Assembly: GCF_005576615.1 (NCBI RefSeq)
Contig: NZ_CP040330.1
Coordinates: 1,364,001-1,428,000 of the forward strand
Origin: Natrinema versiforme
GTDB taxonomy: Archaea; Halobacteriota; Halobacteria; Halobacteriales; Natrialbaceae
Direction: 5' to 3'
Length of the DNA: 64,000 nt
Numbering within the stretch: position 1 is the first letter of the stretch; each line of letters opens with the position of its first letter. A program made the position numbers and the translations under genes. This document shows, one piece after another, positions 43,706 to 52,061 of this stretch. The notes under the pieces were generated by a model, which searched no databases, was not told the DNA's origin, and saw only the letters and a list, made by a program, of their open reading frames with translations.

Positions 43706-43931
43706 GCCGCGACGACCGACCGGTATCGAGTTCTTACCGGCTATTTCGTCGCGATAATTCGCCCTTTCCGTATCAACGAAAACGGACGACTATCTGACGG
43801 ATGAATCAATATAGCGGTCGAATCCGGCGTGGGTTCCGTGTATAGCGTCCACGACCATGTAGTCGGCTCGTAATACGTTGTTCAATGAGTGCGTTCGAGG
43901 TAAGAAGCAATTACGACGGTCATCTCTCCGG

Positions 43932-44702
43932 ATGGCGGATGGTCAGATGAGCATCGATATCGCCGACGCCGAAGATGTGGCCGAGACCGAGGGTGTGACC
44001 GACGCCGCGACCGAGACCGTCGCTGACACCGGCAACCGGTCCGAGATCCGATCGGAGGCCGAGGGCGGAATCGTCGCTCAGCTCCGACTCGATCACCCGG
44101 AACTGTTCCTGCGCTCGACGCTGCGACACGCCTCGGATGTCACCGTCGAACCCGAGTACTGGACCGCCGTCGAACCGGGGCGAACCCTCGTCTTCGTCAC
44201 CGCCTACGGCTCCGACTTCGACGACTTCGAAACCGGGCTCGAGACGGACCCCACCGTCACCGATCCGGTCCTCGTCGACCGCTACCCCGATAGGCGAGTG
44301 TACCGCGTCGCGATCACCGACTGCGCGCGCACCTTTACCGCCGAAACCGCCGCCGTCGGCGGCCGAGTTCTCCAACTCTCGAGCGCTCGGGACGGCTGGC
44401 TCGTCCAGCTTCGGTTCCCCGACCGCGAGCGCCTCGTCGCGTTCAACGAGTACTGTCGCGAACGGGATATCTCGGTCACGGTCGATCACCTCCGCGTCTC
44501 CGACGACGAGGACGACGGCGTCGTCGCCCTGACCGACAAACAACAGGAGTTACTCGTCGTCGCCCACGAGGAGGGGTACTTCGACGTTCCGCGCGGCATC
44601 TCCCAGGACGAACTCGCGGACCGACTCGACGTCTCGAAGTCGGCCGTCTCCCAGCGGCTCCGGCGGGCGATCGGCGAACTCTGTGCGGCGACGCTCTCCT
44701 GA
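43932..44702 (+). CDS. HTH-10 (Bat-family) transcriptional regulator
   Basis: 256 residues from ATG 43932; ATG 43947 is an alternative. An acidic leader of about 45 residues precedes a Bat sensor-like domain (VAQLRLDHPELFLRSTLRHAS through VTVDHLRV) and a C-terminal HTH-10 (LTDKQQELLVVAHEEGYFDVP, then DELADRLDVSKSAVSQRLRRA). It lacks the PAS and GAF domains of the large neighbour and probably binds a ligand in the shorter sensor part. About 225 bp separate the two genes, so it has its own promoter. Confidence 0.87.
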   Translation: MADGQMSIDIADAEDVAETEGVTDAATETVADTGNRSEIRSEAEGGIVAQLRLDHPELFLRSTLRHASDVTVEPEYWTAVEPGRTLVFVTAYGSDFDDFETGLETDPTVTDPVLVDRYPDRRVYRVAITDCARTFTAETAAVGGRVLQLSSARDGWLVQLRFPDRERLVAFNEYCRERDISVTVDHLRVSDDEDDGVVALTDKQQELLVVAHEEGYFDVPRGISQDELADRLDVSKSAVSQRLRRAIGELCAATLS

Positions 44703-44891
44703 GCGCCGACCCGCACCGTTAGATTCCGTTTCTCGATCTCGAGACGAGCCGTCCCGATCGCTCCGCGTCGAGTCGGAAATGAGAAAATCAAACCACTGAC
44801 CGTGCCGATCGGAGTCGGAATCGAGGTCTCGAGACGGCGTCGCGCGAGTGCGGCCGGGCTCGCATCGACGCCGCCCCGTCCCCCGATGGAC

Positions 44892-45074
44892 TTATTCTTC
44901 GTCCTCGTCGTCTTTCATCGATCCGAGCTGATCGACTAGCTCGTCCGTCGAGACGTCGGACTCGAACGACATTTCGCCCTGATGTTCGTTTTCGTGGACG
45001 TTAACGGCCTCTACGTCCTCGTCGTCGGTCGTCTGCTCTTGTTGTTCGGATTCGTCGTAGCTACCAAAACCCAT
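44892..45074 (-). CDS. Small acidic protein (DUF5786-like)
   Basis: 60 residues. Begins MGFGSYDESEQQEQTTDDED and ends with a helix, STDELVDQLGSMKDDEDEE, the layout of the haloarchaeal DUF5786 family, of unknown function. ATG 45074 is used because the 27 upstream residues of the open frame are not conserved. Very acidic, no Cys, probably soluble. Confidence 0.78.
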   Translation of the reverse strand: MGFGSYDESEQQEQTTDDEDVEAVNVHENEHQGEMSFESDVSTDELVDQLGSMKDDEDEE

Positions 45075-45720
45075 ACTCGATACTCCCGTGCCACTGCAAA
45101 AGGTGTGGCGGTTTGTTCCATCTCGGTACTCGCTGCTCGCTCCGCGGCGGGCCACGCGGGGCGACCGCTCTGCTCGAGGTCCGCTCGAGGCTCGATCGAA
45201 CCCGTTTCGAACTCCCGATTGACCCTCGTTCAGCGCGACGGTTCGATGTCGCCTGTTTCCGTTCCCTACCGCTAGTTGGCAGCAAATACCGCCCGTTCGT
45301 CGCTTCGTACTCGAATGGCCGTCGGCTGTTCGGTCGGCATACGATTCGGACGACCGCGTCAGACGCCGGAAATTCGGCTCGAGCGGGCCGCTGAGAGATT
45401 TGCGAATGGAAATAATGGATAGAAATAACGTCAGCTCTCAGCATGTGATACTCCTGTCACTGCCAGTCAGCGGCGGAGTACACGCGGACTACGGGATTCA
45501 GTAGTCCGTCTATAGTAATGGGTTCGGGAGGTTTGAAATGCTCTCATGGTTGCGTACCGTCCACCCTCTCGACCAATCGCGATGGATCACCGGGCCGCCC
45601 CGTTGGATCTCCTTTCTCCGCCGGAGACCGGTCGGTCCGACGACGCGTCGTCCGCGGGAACTACTATCGTGTCCGGGCCACACGACCGTCTCGAACGGCC
45701 CGACGGTCGGTGATCAGCAG
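45075..45720. other. Long intergenic region upstream of glmS (646 bp)
   Basis: Holds the DUF5786-gene promoter on the left, an inverted repeat CGGACTAC-N8-GTAGTCCG (45485-45508), and a promoter-like TCTATAGTAATGG (45509-45521) that would give glmS a leader of about 180 nt. The frame upstream of glmS stays open for 61 codons from an ATG at 45538, but GlmS needs Cys directly after Met, so this is probably untranslated or cleaved. Short frames elsewhere show no motif. Confidence 0.5.
45485..45508. repeat. Inverted repeat beside the glmS promoter
   Basis: CGGACTAC (45485-45492) and GTAGTCCG (45501-45508), exact reverse complements with an 8-nt spacer, adjoining the TATA-like TCTATAGTAA. Candidate operator; the binder is unknown. 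Confidence 0.55.
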
Positions 45721-47532
45721 ATGTGTGGAATTATCGGCCGCGTCGGCGACGGCAACGCACTCGAGCCGCTTCTGACCGGACTGGAGAACCTCGAGTATCG
45801 GGGCTACGACTCGGCCGGCGTCGCCGTCCAGAACGGCTCCGGTATCAAGGTCCAGAAACGGTCCGGGCGGGTCGAGGAACTGAAGGAATCGATCGGCGAA
45901 CCGCTCTCGGGCGAAGTCGGAATCGGCCACACGCGCTGGTCGACCCACGGGCCGCCGACCGACGCGAACGCCCACCCGCACACGGACGAGAGCGAGGACG
46001 TCGCGGTCGTCCACAACGGGATCATCGAGAACTACGCCGCGCTCCGGGAACGGCTGGCGGCGAACGGGTACGAGTTCACGAGCGACACCGACACCGAGGT
46101 CATCCCCCACCTCGTCCAGTACTACCTCGACGCGGGATACGACAGCGAGTCGGCGTTCCGACAGGCGATCGACGAACTCGAGGGGAGCTACGCCGTCACC
46201 GCGATGGTCTCCGGCGAACACGTCCTCTACGCCGCCCGACAGGGCTCCCCGCTCGTCGTCGGCATGGAAGACGGCGAGTACTTCCTCGCGAGCGACGTGC
46301 CCGCCTTCCTCGAGTACACCGACAGCGTGGTCTACCTCGAGGACGGCGACGTGGTCATCGTCGACGAGGACGGCGTCGAGTTCACCGACCTCGAGGGCGA
46401 CTCCGTCGTGCGCACGCCCGAGACGGTCGAGTGGGACCCCGAGCAGGCGGGGAAAGGCGAGTACGACCACTTCATGCTCAAGGAGATCAACGAACAGCCG
46501 ACGTCGCTGGCCCAGGCGATCGAGGGGCGGGTCGATTCCGCGATCGAGCGGATCGCCCTGTCCGATTTCGAACCCGGCACCTTCGACGACATCGACAGCG
46601 TCCAGTTCGTCGCCTGTGGTACCTCCTACCACGCCGCGCTGTACGGCTCGCTCACGCTGAATCAGGCCGGCGTGCAGTCGACCGCGCTGCTCGCGAACGA
46701 GTACAGCGTGTCCGCGCCGCCGATCGATGACGACACGCTGGTGATCGCAGTCACCCAGAGCGGCGAGACGGCCGACACGCTCAACGCGCTTCGGCGAGCC
46801 GAGGCCGAGGGCGCTCGCACGCTCACGGTGACGAACGTCGTCGGCTCGACGGCCGCCCGCGAGGCCGATGACGCGCTCTTCATCCGCGCCGGCCCGGAGA
46901 TCGGCGTCGCCGCGACGAAGACGTTCTCCTCGCAGGCCGTCATGCTCACGCTGCTCGGCCAGCGCATCGCCGGCGATCTCCGGGACGAGCCGCCGGCCGA
47001 CCTCGAGTCGCTGCTCCCCGAACTCGAGTCGATGCCCGGACGGATCGACGACCTGCTCGCGGAGTCGACCGCCGAGTCGATCGCCGAGCGCTACAGCGAC
47101 AGTCAGTCGTACTTCTTCATCGGCCGCGGCCTCGGCTACCCCGTGGCGCTCGAGGGGGCACTGAAGTTCAAAGAGATCACCTACGAGCACGCCGAAGGCT
47201 TCGCCTCCGGTGAACTCAAACACGGGCCGCTGGCGCTGGTCACGCCCGAGACGCCGGTGTTCGCGATCTTCACCGGCGAAGAGGACGAGAAGACGCTGAA
47301 AAACGCCGAGGAGGCCCAGACCCGCGGCGCACCCGTTATCGCGGTCTGTCCGGACGACCACCCGGCCGTCGAGGCCGCCGACGAGCACCTCTCGATTCCC
47401 GAGACCGAGCCGGATCTGGCGGGACTGCTCGCGAACGTCCAGCTCCAGCTGGTCTCCTACTACGCGGCCGACCTCCTCGGCCGGCCGATCGACAAGCCGC
47501 GGAACCTCGCGAAGAGCGTCACCGTCGAATAG
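45721..47532 (+). CDS. glmS: Glutamine-fructose-6-phosphate aminotransferase
   Basis: 603 residues; makes glucosamine-6-phosphate, the first step to UDP-GlcNAc for surface glycans. The N-terminal class II glutaminase begins MCGIIGRVGDGNALEPLL, with Cys2 as nucleophile, and has GIGHTRWSTHGPPTDANAHPH. Two SIS sugar-isomerase domains follow (FVACGTSYHAALYGS and AVTQSGETADTLNALR; then FIGRGLGYPVALEGALKFKE). The C-terminus KPRNLAKSVTVE is canonical. ATG 45721 is fixed by the catalytic Cys. glmU and glmM lie downstream on the opposite strand. Confidence 0.97.
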   Translation: MCGIIGRVGDGNALEPLLTGLENLEYRGYDSAGVAVQNGSGIKVQKRSGRVEELKESIGEPLSGEVGIGHTRWSTHGPPTDANAHPHTDESEDVAVVHNGIIENYAALRERLAANGYEFTSDTDTEVIPHLVQYYLDAGYDSESAFRQAIDELEGSYAVTAMVSGEHVLYAARQGSPLVVGMEDGEYFLASDVPAFLEYTDSVVYLEDGDVVIVDEDGVEFTDLEGDSVVRTPETVEWDPEQAGKGEYDHFMLKEINEQPTSLAQAIEGRVDSAIERIALSDFEPGTFDDIDSVQFVACGTSYHAALYGSLTLNQAGVQSTALLANEYSVSAPPIDDDTLVIAVTQSGETADTLNALRRAEAEGARTLTVTNVVGSTAAREADDALFIRAGPEIGVAATKTFSSQAVMLTLLGQRIAGDLRDEPPADLESLLPELESMPGRIDDLLAESTAESIAERYSDSQSYFFIGRGLGYPVALEGALKFKEITYEHAEGFASGELKHGPLALVTPETPVFAIFTGEEDEKTLKNAEEAQTRGAPVIAVCPDDHPAVEAADEHLSIPETEPDLAGLLANVQLQLVSYYAADLLGRPIDKPRNLAKSVTVE

Positions 47533-47792
47533 CGCCGGAGCACAGTCCGGTTCCGCCGCTCGACTCTTTTCGTTGCCGGCATCTTCGCGCTTCGATCCGC
47601 TGGGCTCGAGTCACAGTTCCGTTTCGTCTCCAAGACCGACTGCTCCCGGATTAGTTCGTATCGGCGGCACGGCAGAACGACAATCGGACTCGAGTAGGGG
47701 TCATCGAGGCCGCAGGACGAGACCACCCCCGTAGTCCGGTCCGCACGGCGTCGGTGTACGACCCGTACTCGAACGATGTCGGAATCGAACGT

Positions 47793-47865
47793 GGAGGGTC
47801 ACTCTGGCGATCGAACGTCCCGGTGGCGACGCCACCGGACTCGTGGGTATCGACCGATACCCTCC
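47793..47865 (-). ncRNA. Candidate structured small RNA, about 73 nt, between glmS and glmU
   Basis: On the minus strand GGAGGGT (47865-47859) can pair with ACCCTCC (47799-47793), closing a ~73-nt unit. Inside is a strong hairpin formed by the two halves of CCGGTGGCGTCGCCACCGG. The GGGT of the closing stem can instead join GGGTATC-GGTC-GATACCC, so two folds compete. CCTTTATATCGC on the minus strand (TATA centred near 47890) lies about 25 bp before the first stem base. The size recalls tRNA, but no T-arm or anticodon arm fits. Identity unknown. Confidence 0.45.
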
Positions 47866-47884
47866 AGTTAGGCTAGGAGTTCGA

Positions 47885-47894
47885 CGCGATATAA
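47885..47894 (-). promoter_or_regulatory. TATA-like box in the glmS-glmU convergent gap
   Basis: Minus-strand CTTTATATCG in a region where both neighbouring genes terminate. It would start transcription at about 47865, the first base of the structured unit. Confidence 0.5.
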
Positions 47895-47982
47895 AGGGCA
47901 CACCTGATAGCTATGGTATATCAACGAACCAACTATATCAGGGGTCGGCCGAGAACTCGAGGCGACCGATTCGAACCGGATC

Positions 47983-49164
47983 TTACCGGTCCTGCTCGAC
48001 GGTTTCGCCGGGCTCGGTCATCGCGCCGGTGTCGAGTTTCAGGCCGGGTGTGAGACTCGTATTGATGCCGGTCTTGACTCCGTCGCCGGCGACGACGCCG
48101 AACTTCCGGCGGCCGGTCGAGACGCGCTCGCCTTTGACGGTGACCGAGATGTCCGCATCGTCGTGACGGAGGTTCGCGACGTTCGTCCCCGCGCCGAAGT
48201 TGACGTCTCGCCCGAGGACGCTGTCCCCGACGTACGAGAGGTGACTGACCGACGTGCCCCGCGAGAGGACGCTGTTTTTCACTTCGACGCCGTTGCCGAC
48301 CGAGACGTCTTCCCCGATCAGCGTCGCGCCGCGGACGTAGGCGTTCGGCCCGACGGTCGCGCCCGACCGGATCAGCACCGGGCCCTCGATCACGGCACCG
48401 GGCTCAACTGTCGCGCCCTCCTCGACGACCACCCGCCCCTCGAGGTGGGCCGCGTCGCTGACCGCGCCGTCGATCCGGCGCTCGAGGGCGGCGAGTTTCC
48501 ACTCGTTCGCCTCGAGTAGTTCCCACGGCCGGCCCACGTCCAGCCACCGCTCGAGGGTCACCGGCGTGACTGCGTACTGCTCGATGACCCGCGCGAGTAC
48601 GTCCGTAATCTCGCGTTCGCCCCGCTCGCTCGCGGGGACCTCGAGCCATTCTTTCGCGTCCGCCGGGAAGGCGTACGCGCCGGCGTTGGCGAGGTTCGTC
48701 GGCGGTTCCTCGGGCTTTTCGACGATGTCGATGACGGTGTCGTCGGTCGTGCTGAGGACGCCGTAGTTCCGCGGGTCGGCGACTTCGGCGGCACAGACTG
48801 CCGGACACTCCGTGAATAGGCGGTCGATCGCCGCCGGGTCGTACAGGTTGTCGCCGTTCAGCACGGCGAAGGGACCGTCGATGTGTTCGCGGGCGGCGTT
48901 GACGGCGTGGGCCGTCCCCGCCTGTTCCGTCTGGACGGCGTAGGAGACCGGCACGCCCCGATACTCAGCGCCGAAGTAGTCTCTGACCGTCTGGCCCTCG
49001 TAGCCGACCACGAGGACGATTTCGTCCGCACCGGCGTCGACGGCGGTATCGACCGTTTGCGCGGCGAGTGGCCGATCGGCGACCGGGAGCATCGGTTTCG
49101 GACGGGACGCGGAGAGCGGCCTGATCCGTGTACCCTGTCCTGCGGCGAGAACGATGGCTTTCAT
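47983..49164 (-). CDS. glmU: Bifunctional glucosamine-1-phosphate acetyltransferase / UDP-GlcNAc pyrophosphorylase (archaeal GlmU type)
   Basis: 393 residues. The N-terminal nucleotidyltransferase starts MKAIVLAAGQGTRIRPLS, with RPKPMLPVADRP, and has the metal-binding GDNLYD; the C-terminal ~150 residues are hexapeptide repeats of a left-handed beta-helix (VVVEEGATVEPGAVIEGPVL, RKFGVVAGDGVKTGINTSL). The order is that of archaeal sugar-1-phosphate nucleotidylyl/acetyltransferases such as ST0452. With GlmS and GlmM it completes UDP-GlcNAc synthesis. ATG 49164 is the family start; the TATA at 49191-49207 makes the transcript nearly leaderless. Confidence 0.9.
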   Translation of the reverse strand: MKAIVLAAGQGTRIRPLSASRPKPMLPVADRPLAAQTVDTAVDAGADEIVLVVGYEGQTVRDYFGAEYRGVPVSYAVQTEQAGTAHAVNAAREHIDGPFAVLNGDNLYDPAAIDRLFTECPAVCAAEVADPRNYGVLSTTDDTVIDIVEKPEEPPTNLANAGAYAFPADAKEWLEVPASERGEREITDVLARVIEQYAVTPVTLERWLDVGRPWELLEANEWKLAALERRIDGAVSDAAHLEGRVVVEEGATVEPGAVIEGPVLIRSGATVGPNAYVRGATLIGEDVSVGNGVEVKNSVLSRGTSVSHLSYVGDSVLGRDVNFGAGTNVANLRHDDADISVTVKGERVSTGRRKFGVVAGDGVKTGINTSLTPGLKLDTGAMTEPGETVEQDR

Positions 49165-49190
49165 CACGCTCACGTACCCCGATCCGGCGG

Positions 49191-49207
49191 ATAATTATAT
49201 AGTTATT
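49191..49207 (-). promoter_or_regulatory. Predicted promoter of glmU
   Basis: AT-only stretch ATAATTATATAGTTATT; its minus-strand CTATATAAT lies 27-35 bp from the start codon at 49164. Confidence 0.6.
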
Positions 49208-49588
49208 ACAGCTACGGACCAGAACTAATCGGTTTTCTGACCACTTTCCGCGTCGACGACGGTCCTGATTTCGCGTTCGGTCCCGGTCGCGCTCGAACCC
49301 GAGTCGCACTCGAGTCACCGCTCTCGCCGGTCCCGACCGACATCGCCCGATCTACCAGTCAATCTGCCATTCATCGCCGGTGAAATACTATATTACCGTC
49401 TCGAAATATCTCATTTCTCACGAAAGAGCCCTCGAAACTCTCGATATCGGAACTGTCTCTCACACCGGTCGATCGCCGCCGAAATACTCGACTAACGGTC
49501 TCGAGGCGAATTATGCGGTCTATAGTAAATACCGTTCTGTCGCTACGGGTTGTTGATGTCGACGGATTCATCCGCCAAGTGGACGCCC
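49208..49588. other. Intergenic region upstream of the CxxC microprotein (about 380 bp)
   Basis: Relatively AT-rich at 49371-49450 and around 49508-49530. TCTATAGTAAATACC (49513-49527) is promoter-like and shares its first ten bases with the element in front of glmS. No gene or structured RNA is evident in the remainder. Confidence 0.45.
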
Positions 49589-49762
49589 ATGACGTCCGGC
49601 CAGCAAACGACCGCCCCTCGATGTGTCAACTGTGGCAACCAGGTGACGCGTCAGTTCGCTCGCGTTTTCGGCGACAACCGCGATGTCGTCCACGCCTGTC
49701 CCGACTGTGCGACGTACCGTGAGATGAAGACCTCCGATTTCATCCCGAAAGAAGCGAGATAA
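49589..49762 (+). CDS. CxxC zinc microprotein (DUF7563-like)
   Basis: 57 residues from ATG 49589; ATG 49556 is an in-frame alternative and fits the promoter at 49513 better. CVNCG near residue 12 and CPDC near residue 35 form a probable zinc ribbon; ends KTSDFIPKEAR. The sequence matches a short family widely seen in haloarchaea, with no assigned function. It lies tail-to-tail with glmM. Confidence 0.72.
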   Translation: MTSGQQTTAPRCVNCGNQVTRQFARVFGDNRDVVHACPDCATYREMKTSDFIPKEAR

Positions 49763-49845
49763 GTTTCGTCCCCCGCTGACTCGAGCGCCGTCGAAGTCTT
49801 CGCTCGCCGTCGATTCGTAGCTCTCGTGGGACAGCACGCCCCCTT

Positions 49846-51171
49846 TCAGGCGTCCACCGCGACCGTCTCGGTGACGAGCGCCCGTGCGGTCTCGAACAGT
49901 TCCTCGGCGTCGGCCGCCGACCGCGCCTCCGCGGTCACGCGGATCAGCGGCTGCGTGCCGCTCGCACGGAGCAGGAACCAGCCGCTCTCGGTCTCGACTC
50001 TGACGCCGTCGAGGGTTTCGATCTCGTCGTATCGCTCGCGAACCCGGTCGGCCACGTCGGCCATCACCCTCGTTTTGTCCTCGACTTCGATCGATGTTCG
50101 CCGGATCGGATACTGCTCGATATCGGCGACGAGTTCGGACAGCGATCCCCGCTCGGCGACCAGTTCGACCAGCTTACAGGCCGCGAGCGGGCCGTCCGGA
50201 CAGCGCGTCTCCGCGGGCCAGATCCACGCGCCGCTGGGCTCGCCGCCGAAGACGACATCGGGCTCGGTCGTCCGCTCCGCGACGTAAACGTCCCCGACCT
50301 GTGTGCGCGTCAGCGACGCGCCGACGCCGGCCAGCGCGTCGTCGACGGCGAGACTGGTATCGACCGGCGCGGCGACGCGGTCCCCCTCACCCGCCGCTTC
50401 GCGGGCGAACAGGGCGAGTAACGCGTCTTTCGGCACGAAGGCTCCGGTCCCGTCGACCGCAAGCATCCGATCGGCATCGCCGTCGTGGGCGACCCCCAGT
50501 TCGGCGTCCGTCGCCGCGACCAGCGTCGACAGCGTCTCGAGGGTCTCCTCGGTCGGCTCGCTGGGCCGTCCGGGAAACGAGCCGTCTTCCTGTCCGTTCA
50601 GGGTCCGCACCTGACAGCCGAGATCGTCGAGCACCGCCGCCGTGATCCCGCCGGCACCGTTGCCCACGTCGACGACGACGCTGGGCTCGCGCTCGAGGTC
50701 GACCGCTCCCCGGAGCGCGTCGGCGTGGTGGTCCCGGACGCCGTCGCGACGAGAGCGGCCGCCGACGCCGTCCCAGTCGGCCAGTTCGTAGTCGTCCTCG
50801 CGAATCCGCCGCTCGATCGCCTCGCGCTGGTCGGGCCCGAACGCCTTCCCCGACGGATTCCAGAGCTTGATTCCGTTGTCCGTCGCCGGGTTGTGCGAGG
50901 CCGTCACGACGACGCCCGCGTCGGCCTCGAGGTGGTCGATCGCGCGAGCGATCGTCGGCGTCGCCTCGACGTCGACCGTCAGCACGTCCGCGCCGCACTC
51001 GCGCAGTCCCGCGCCGACCGCGTCGACGAACATCGATCCGCTCTCGCGAACGTCGCGACCGACGACGACGCGCTCGTGTCCCTCCGAGGCGACCGCGCGG
51101 CCGACCGACAGCGCCAACGCCGCCGTCACCTCGCTTCCGACCCGTCCGCGGATACCGCTGGTTCCGAACAT
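49846..51171 (-). CDS. glmM: Phosphoglucosamine mutase
   Basis: 441 residues; converts glucosamine-6-phosphate to glucosamine-1-phosphate. N-terminus MFGTSGIRGRVGSEVTAALAL, the phosphoserine loop GVVVTASHNPATDNGIKL, the metal-binding LGVAHDGDADRMLAVDG, sugar loop FGGEPSGAW and phosphate-binding RASGTQPLIRVTAEA appear in order. ATG 51171 is chosen; the open frame continues 72 codons upstream with no homology. Together with glmS and glmU within 5.5 kb it gives a complete UDP-GlcNAc route. A paralogous phosphomannomutase function cannot be fully excluded. Confidence 0.92.
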   Translation of the reverse strand: MFGTSGIRGRVGSEVTAALALSVGRAVASEGHERVVVGRDVRESGSMFVDAVGAGLRECGADVLTVDVEATPTIARAIDHLEADAGVVVTASHNPATDNGIKLWNPSGKAFGPDQREAIERRIREDDYELADWDGVGGRSRRDGVRDHHADALRGAVDLEREPSVVVDVGNGAGGITAAVLDDLGCQVRTLNGQEDGSFPGRPSEPTEETLETLSTLVAATDAELGVAHDGDADRMLAVDGTGAFVPKDALLALFAREAAGEGDRVAAPVDTSLAVDDALAGVGASLTRTQVGDVYVAERTTEPDVVFGGEPSGAWIWPAETRCPDGPLAACKLVELVAERGSLSELVADIEQYPIRRTSIEVEDKTRVMADVADRVRERYDEIETLDGVRVETESGWFLLRASGTQPLIRVTAEARSAADAEELFETARALVTETVAVDA

Positions 51172-51547
51172 ACCTCCTCCTGACAGGGGCGAGCGCCTTA
51201 CTATGCACGGGTTAATCCGATTGGCTGTCCGCAACGGAGCCAGACCTCGATATCGCCGCCGCTCCGCCATCGCACGCGGCGTTCGACAGCGACCGCTCGC
51301 GGCGACGGCCGCGACTGCGAGGCCGATCGACCGATCGTTAGTATCTCCCTGTATTTCTGAACTGTCGGTGCCGTATATATGAGTCACACCGGTACGCTCG
51401 AGTGAGAATGAAACCGGTACAGCATGCCGCCGACGGACGGACTCGGATCGCCGACGAGAGTGCGACTCGGCTCCGGCCGACCGCGAGACGCGTCGATCGA
51501 GCGCCGCGATCCGAACCCGAACCGGCCGCCCCCATCGGATACCGCCT
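51172..51547. other. Intergenic region between glmM and the MarR-type regulator (376 bp)
   Basis: Promoter-like CCGTATATATGAG (51371-51383) points toward the regulator gene, giving a leader of about 150 nt. No clear promoter for glmM beyond weak AT-rich bases near 51196-51206. Nothing else is seen. Confidence 0.45.
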
Positions 51548-51841
51548 ATGAGTGCGACCGAACCCGACCGCGAGATCGACGAGGCCGCCGAGTCCGGCGA
51601 GAGTAGCGGCGACGACGGGACCGGCGACGGAACGCTCGCCGAACTCCCGCCCAGCGCGAAACTGGTCTACAAGGTCCTCGAGTACGAGGCCCCGCTGACA
51701 CAGGAGGGGATCGCGGCCGAGTCCCGACTGTGTCCCCGGACCGTTCGCTACGCGCTCGGCAAGTTAGCGGATCAGGACCTCGTCACCAGCCGGGTCTGTC
51801 TCGAGGACGCCCGACAGTCGAAGTATCGGCTCGCCGAGTGA
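51548..51841 (+). CDS. MarR-type winged-helix regulator
   Basis: 97 residues. An acidic, Gly-rich leader of about 35 residues is followed by LPPSAKLVYKVLEYEAPLTQ, EGIAAESRLCPRTVRYALGKL and DQDLVTSRVCLEDARQSKYRL: one winged helix with the recognition helix in the second segment. Related to TrmB/MarR-like haloarchaeal proteins. No ligand domain, so partner binding or constitutive DNA binding is likely. It is the gene upstream of a structured intergenic region. Confidence 0.85.
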   Translation: MSATEPDREIDEAAESGESSGDDGTGDGTLAELPPSAKLVYKVLEYEAPLTQEGIAAESRLCPRTVRYALGKLADQDLVTSRVCLEDARQSKYRLAE

Positions 51842-51890
51842 GTTTCACGTCGCATTCGAGCGGCCCGCCGTACTCCGACCTGCAGAATCC

Positions 51891-51904
51891 ATTAGTTATA
51901 AGAC
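51891..51904 (+). promoter_or_regulatory. Promoter-like TATA box of the candidate small RNA
   Basis: ATTAGTTATAAGAC, centred about 27 bp before the first stem base at 51926. Confidence 0.5.
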
Positions 51905-51925
51905 ACTAACGAGCCGACATTTAGG

Positions 51926-52061
51926 TGGAAGTCAGCTCCAACGAGCGAGGGGGCATGCGTTGAAATGCCCCGGGTGATAGGACACCCGAGACTGGCTTCC
52001 AAGCCATTCCCGGCTTTGCAAGCCATGTTGCACTTGTTCCTACCGAGACATAAACGTCTCG
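51926..52061 (+). ncRNA. Candidate structured small RNA
   Basis: TGGAAGTCAG (51926-51935) can pair with CTGGCTTCCA (51992-52001), a 10-bp stem with one G-U. It encloses GGGGCAT-GCGTTGAA-ATGCCCC (about 51951-51972 region) and GGGTG-ATAGGA-CACCC (about 51972-51987). Downstream are GGCTT-TGC-AAGCC (52012-52024) and CGAGAC-ATAAAC-GTCTCG (52044-52061). The element has its own TATA box. TGATAG with GAGA suggests a possible kink-turn and ACATAA a possible ACA box, so an H/ACA guide RNA is one hypothesis. No tRNA, 5S, SRP or RNase P signature is present. Confidence 0.5.

Larger units (their letters stand above)
47533..47982. other. Convergent intergenic region between glmS and glmU (450 bp) with a candidate RNA gene
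   Basis: Both flanking genes end here, so no promoter is expected; yet a TATA-like box on the minus strand precedes a compact set of inverted repeats (see the ncRNA entry). The left half (47533-47790) and the right end hold no convincing gene or repeat. Confidence 0.6.

Noticed and set aside
47700-47900. A tRNA on the minus strand, suggested by GTTCGATTCC and the 73-nt size
   Set aside because: The bases flanking the T-loop-like sequence do not form a 5-bp T stem, the sequence lies outside the 7-bp closed unit, and no anticodon arm can be drawn.
51926-52001. A tRNA gene, because the closed unit is 76 nt
   Set aside because: No TTCRANT T-loop precedes the 3' strand of the closing stem and the inner hairpins do not match D and anticodon arms.
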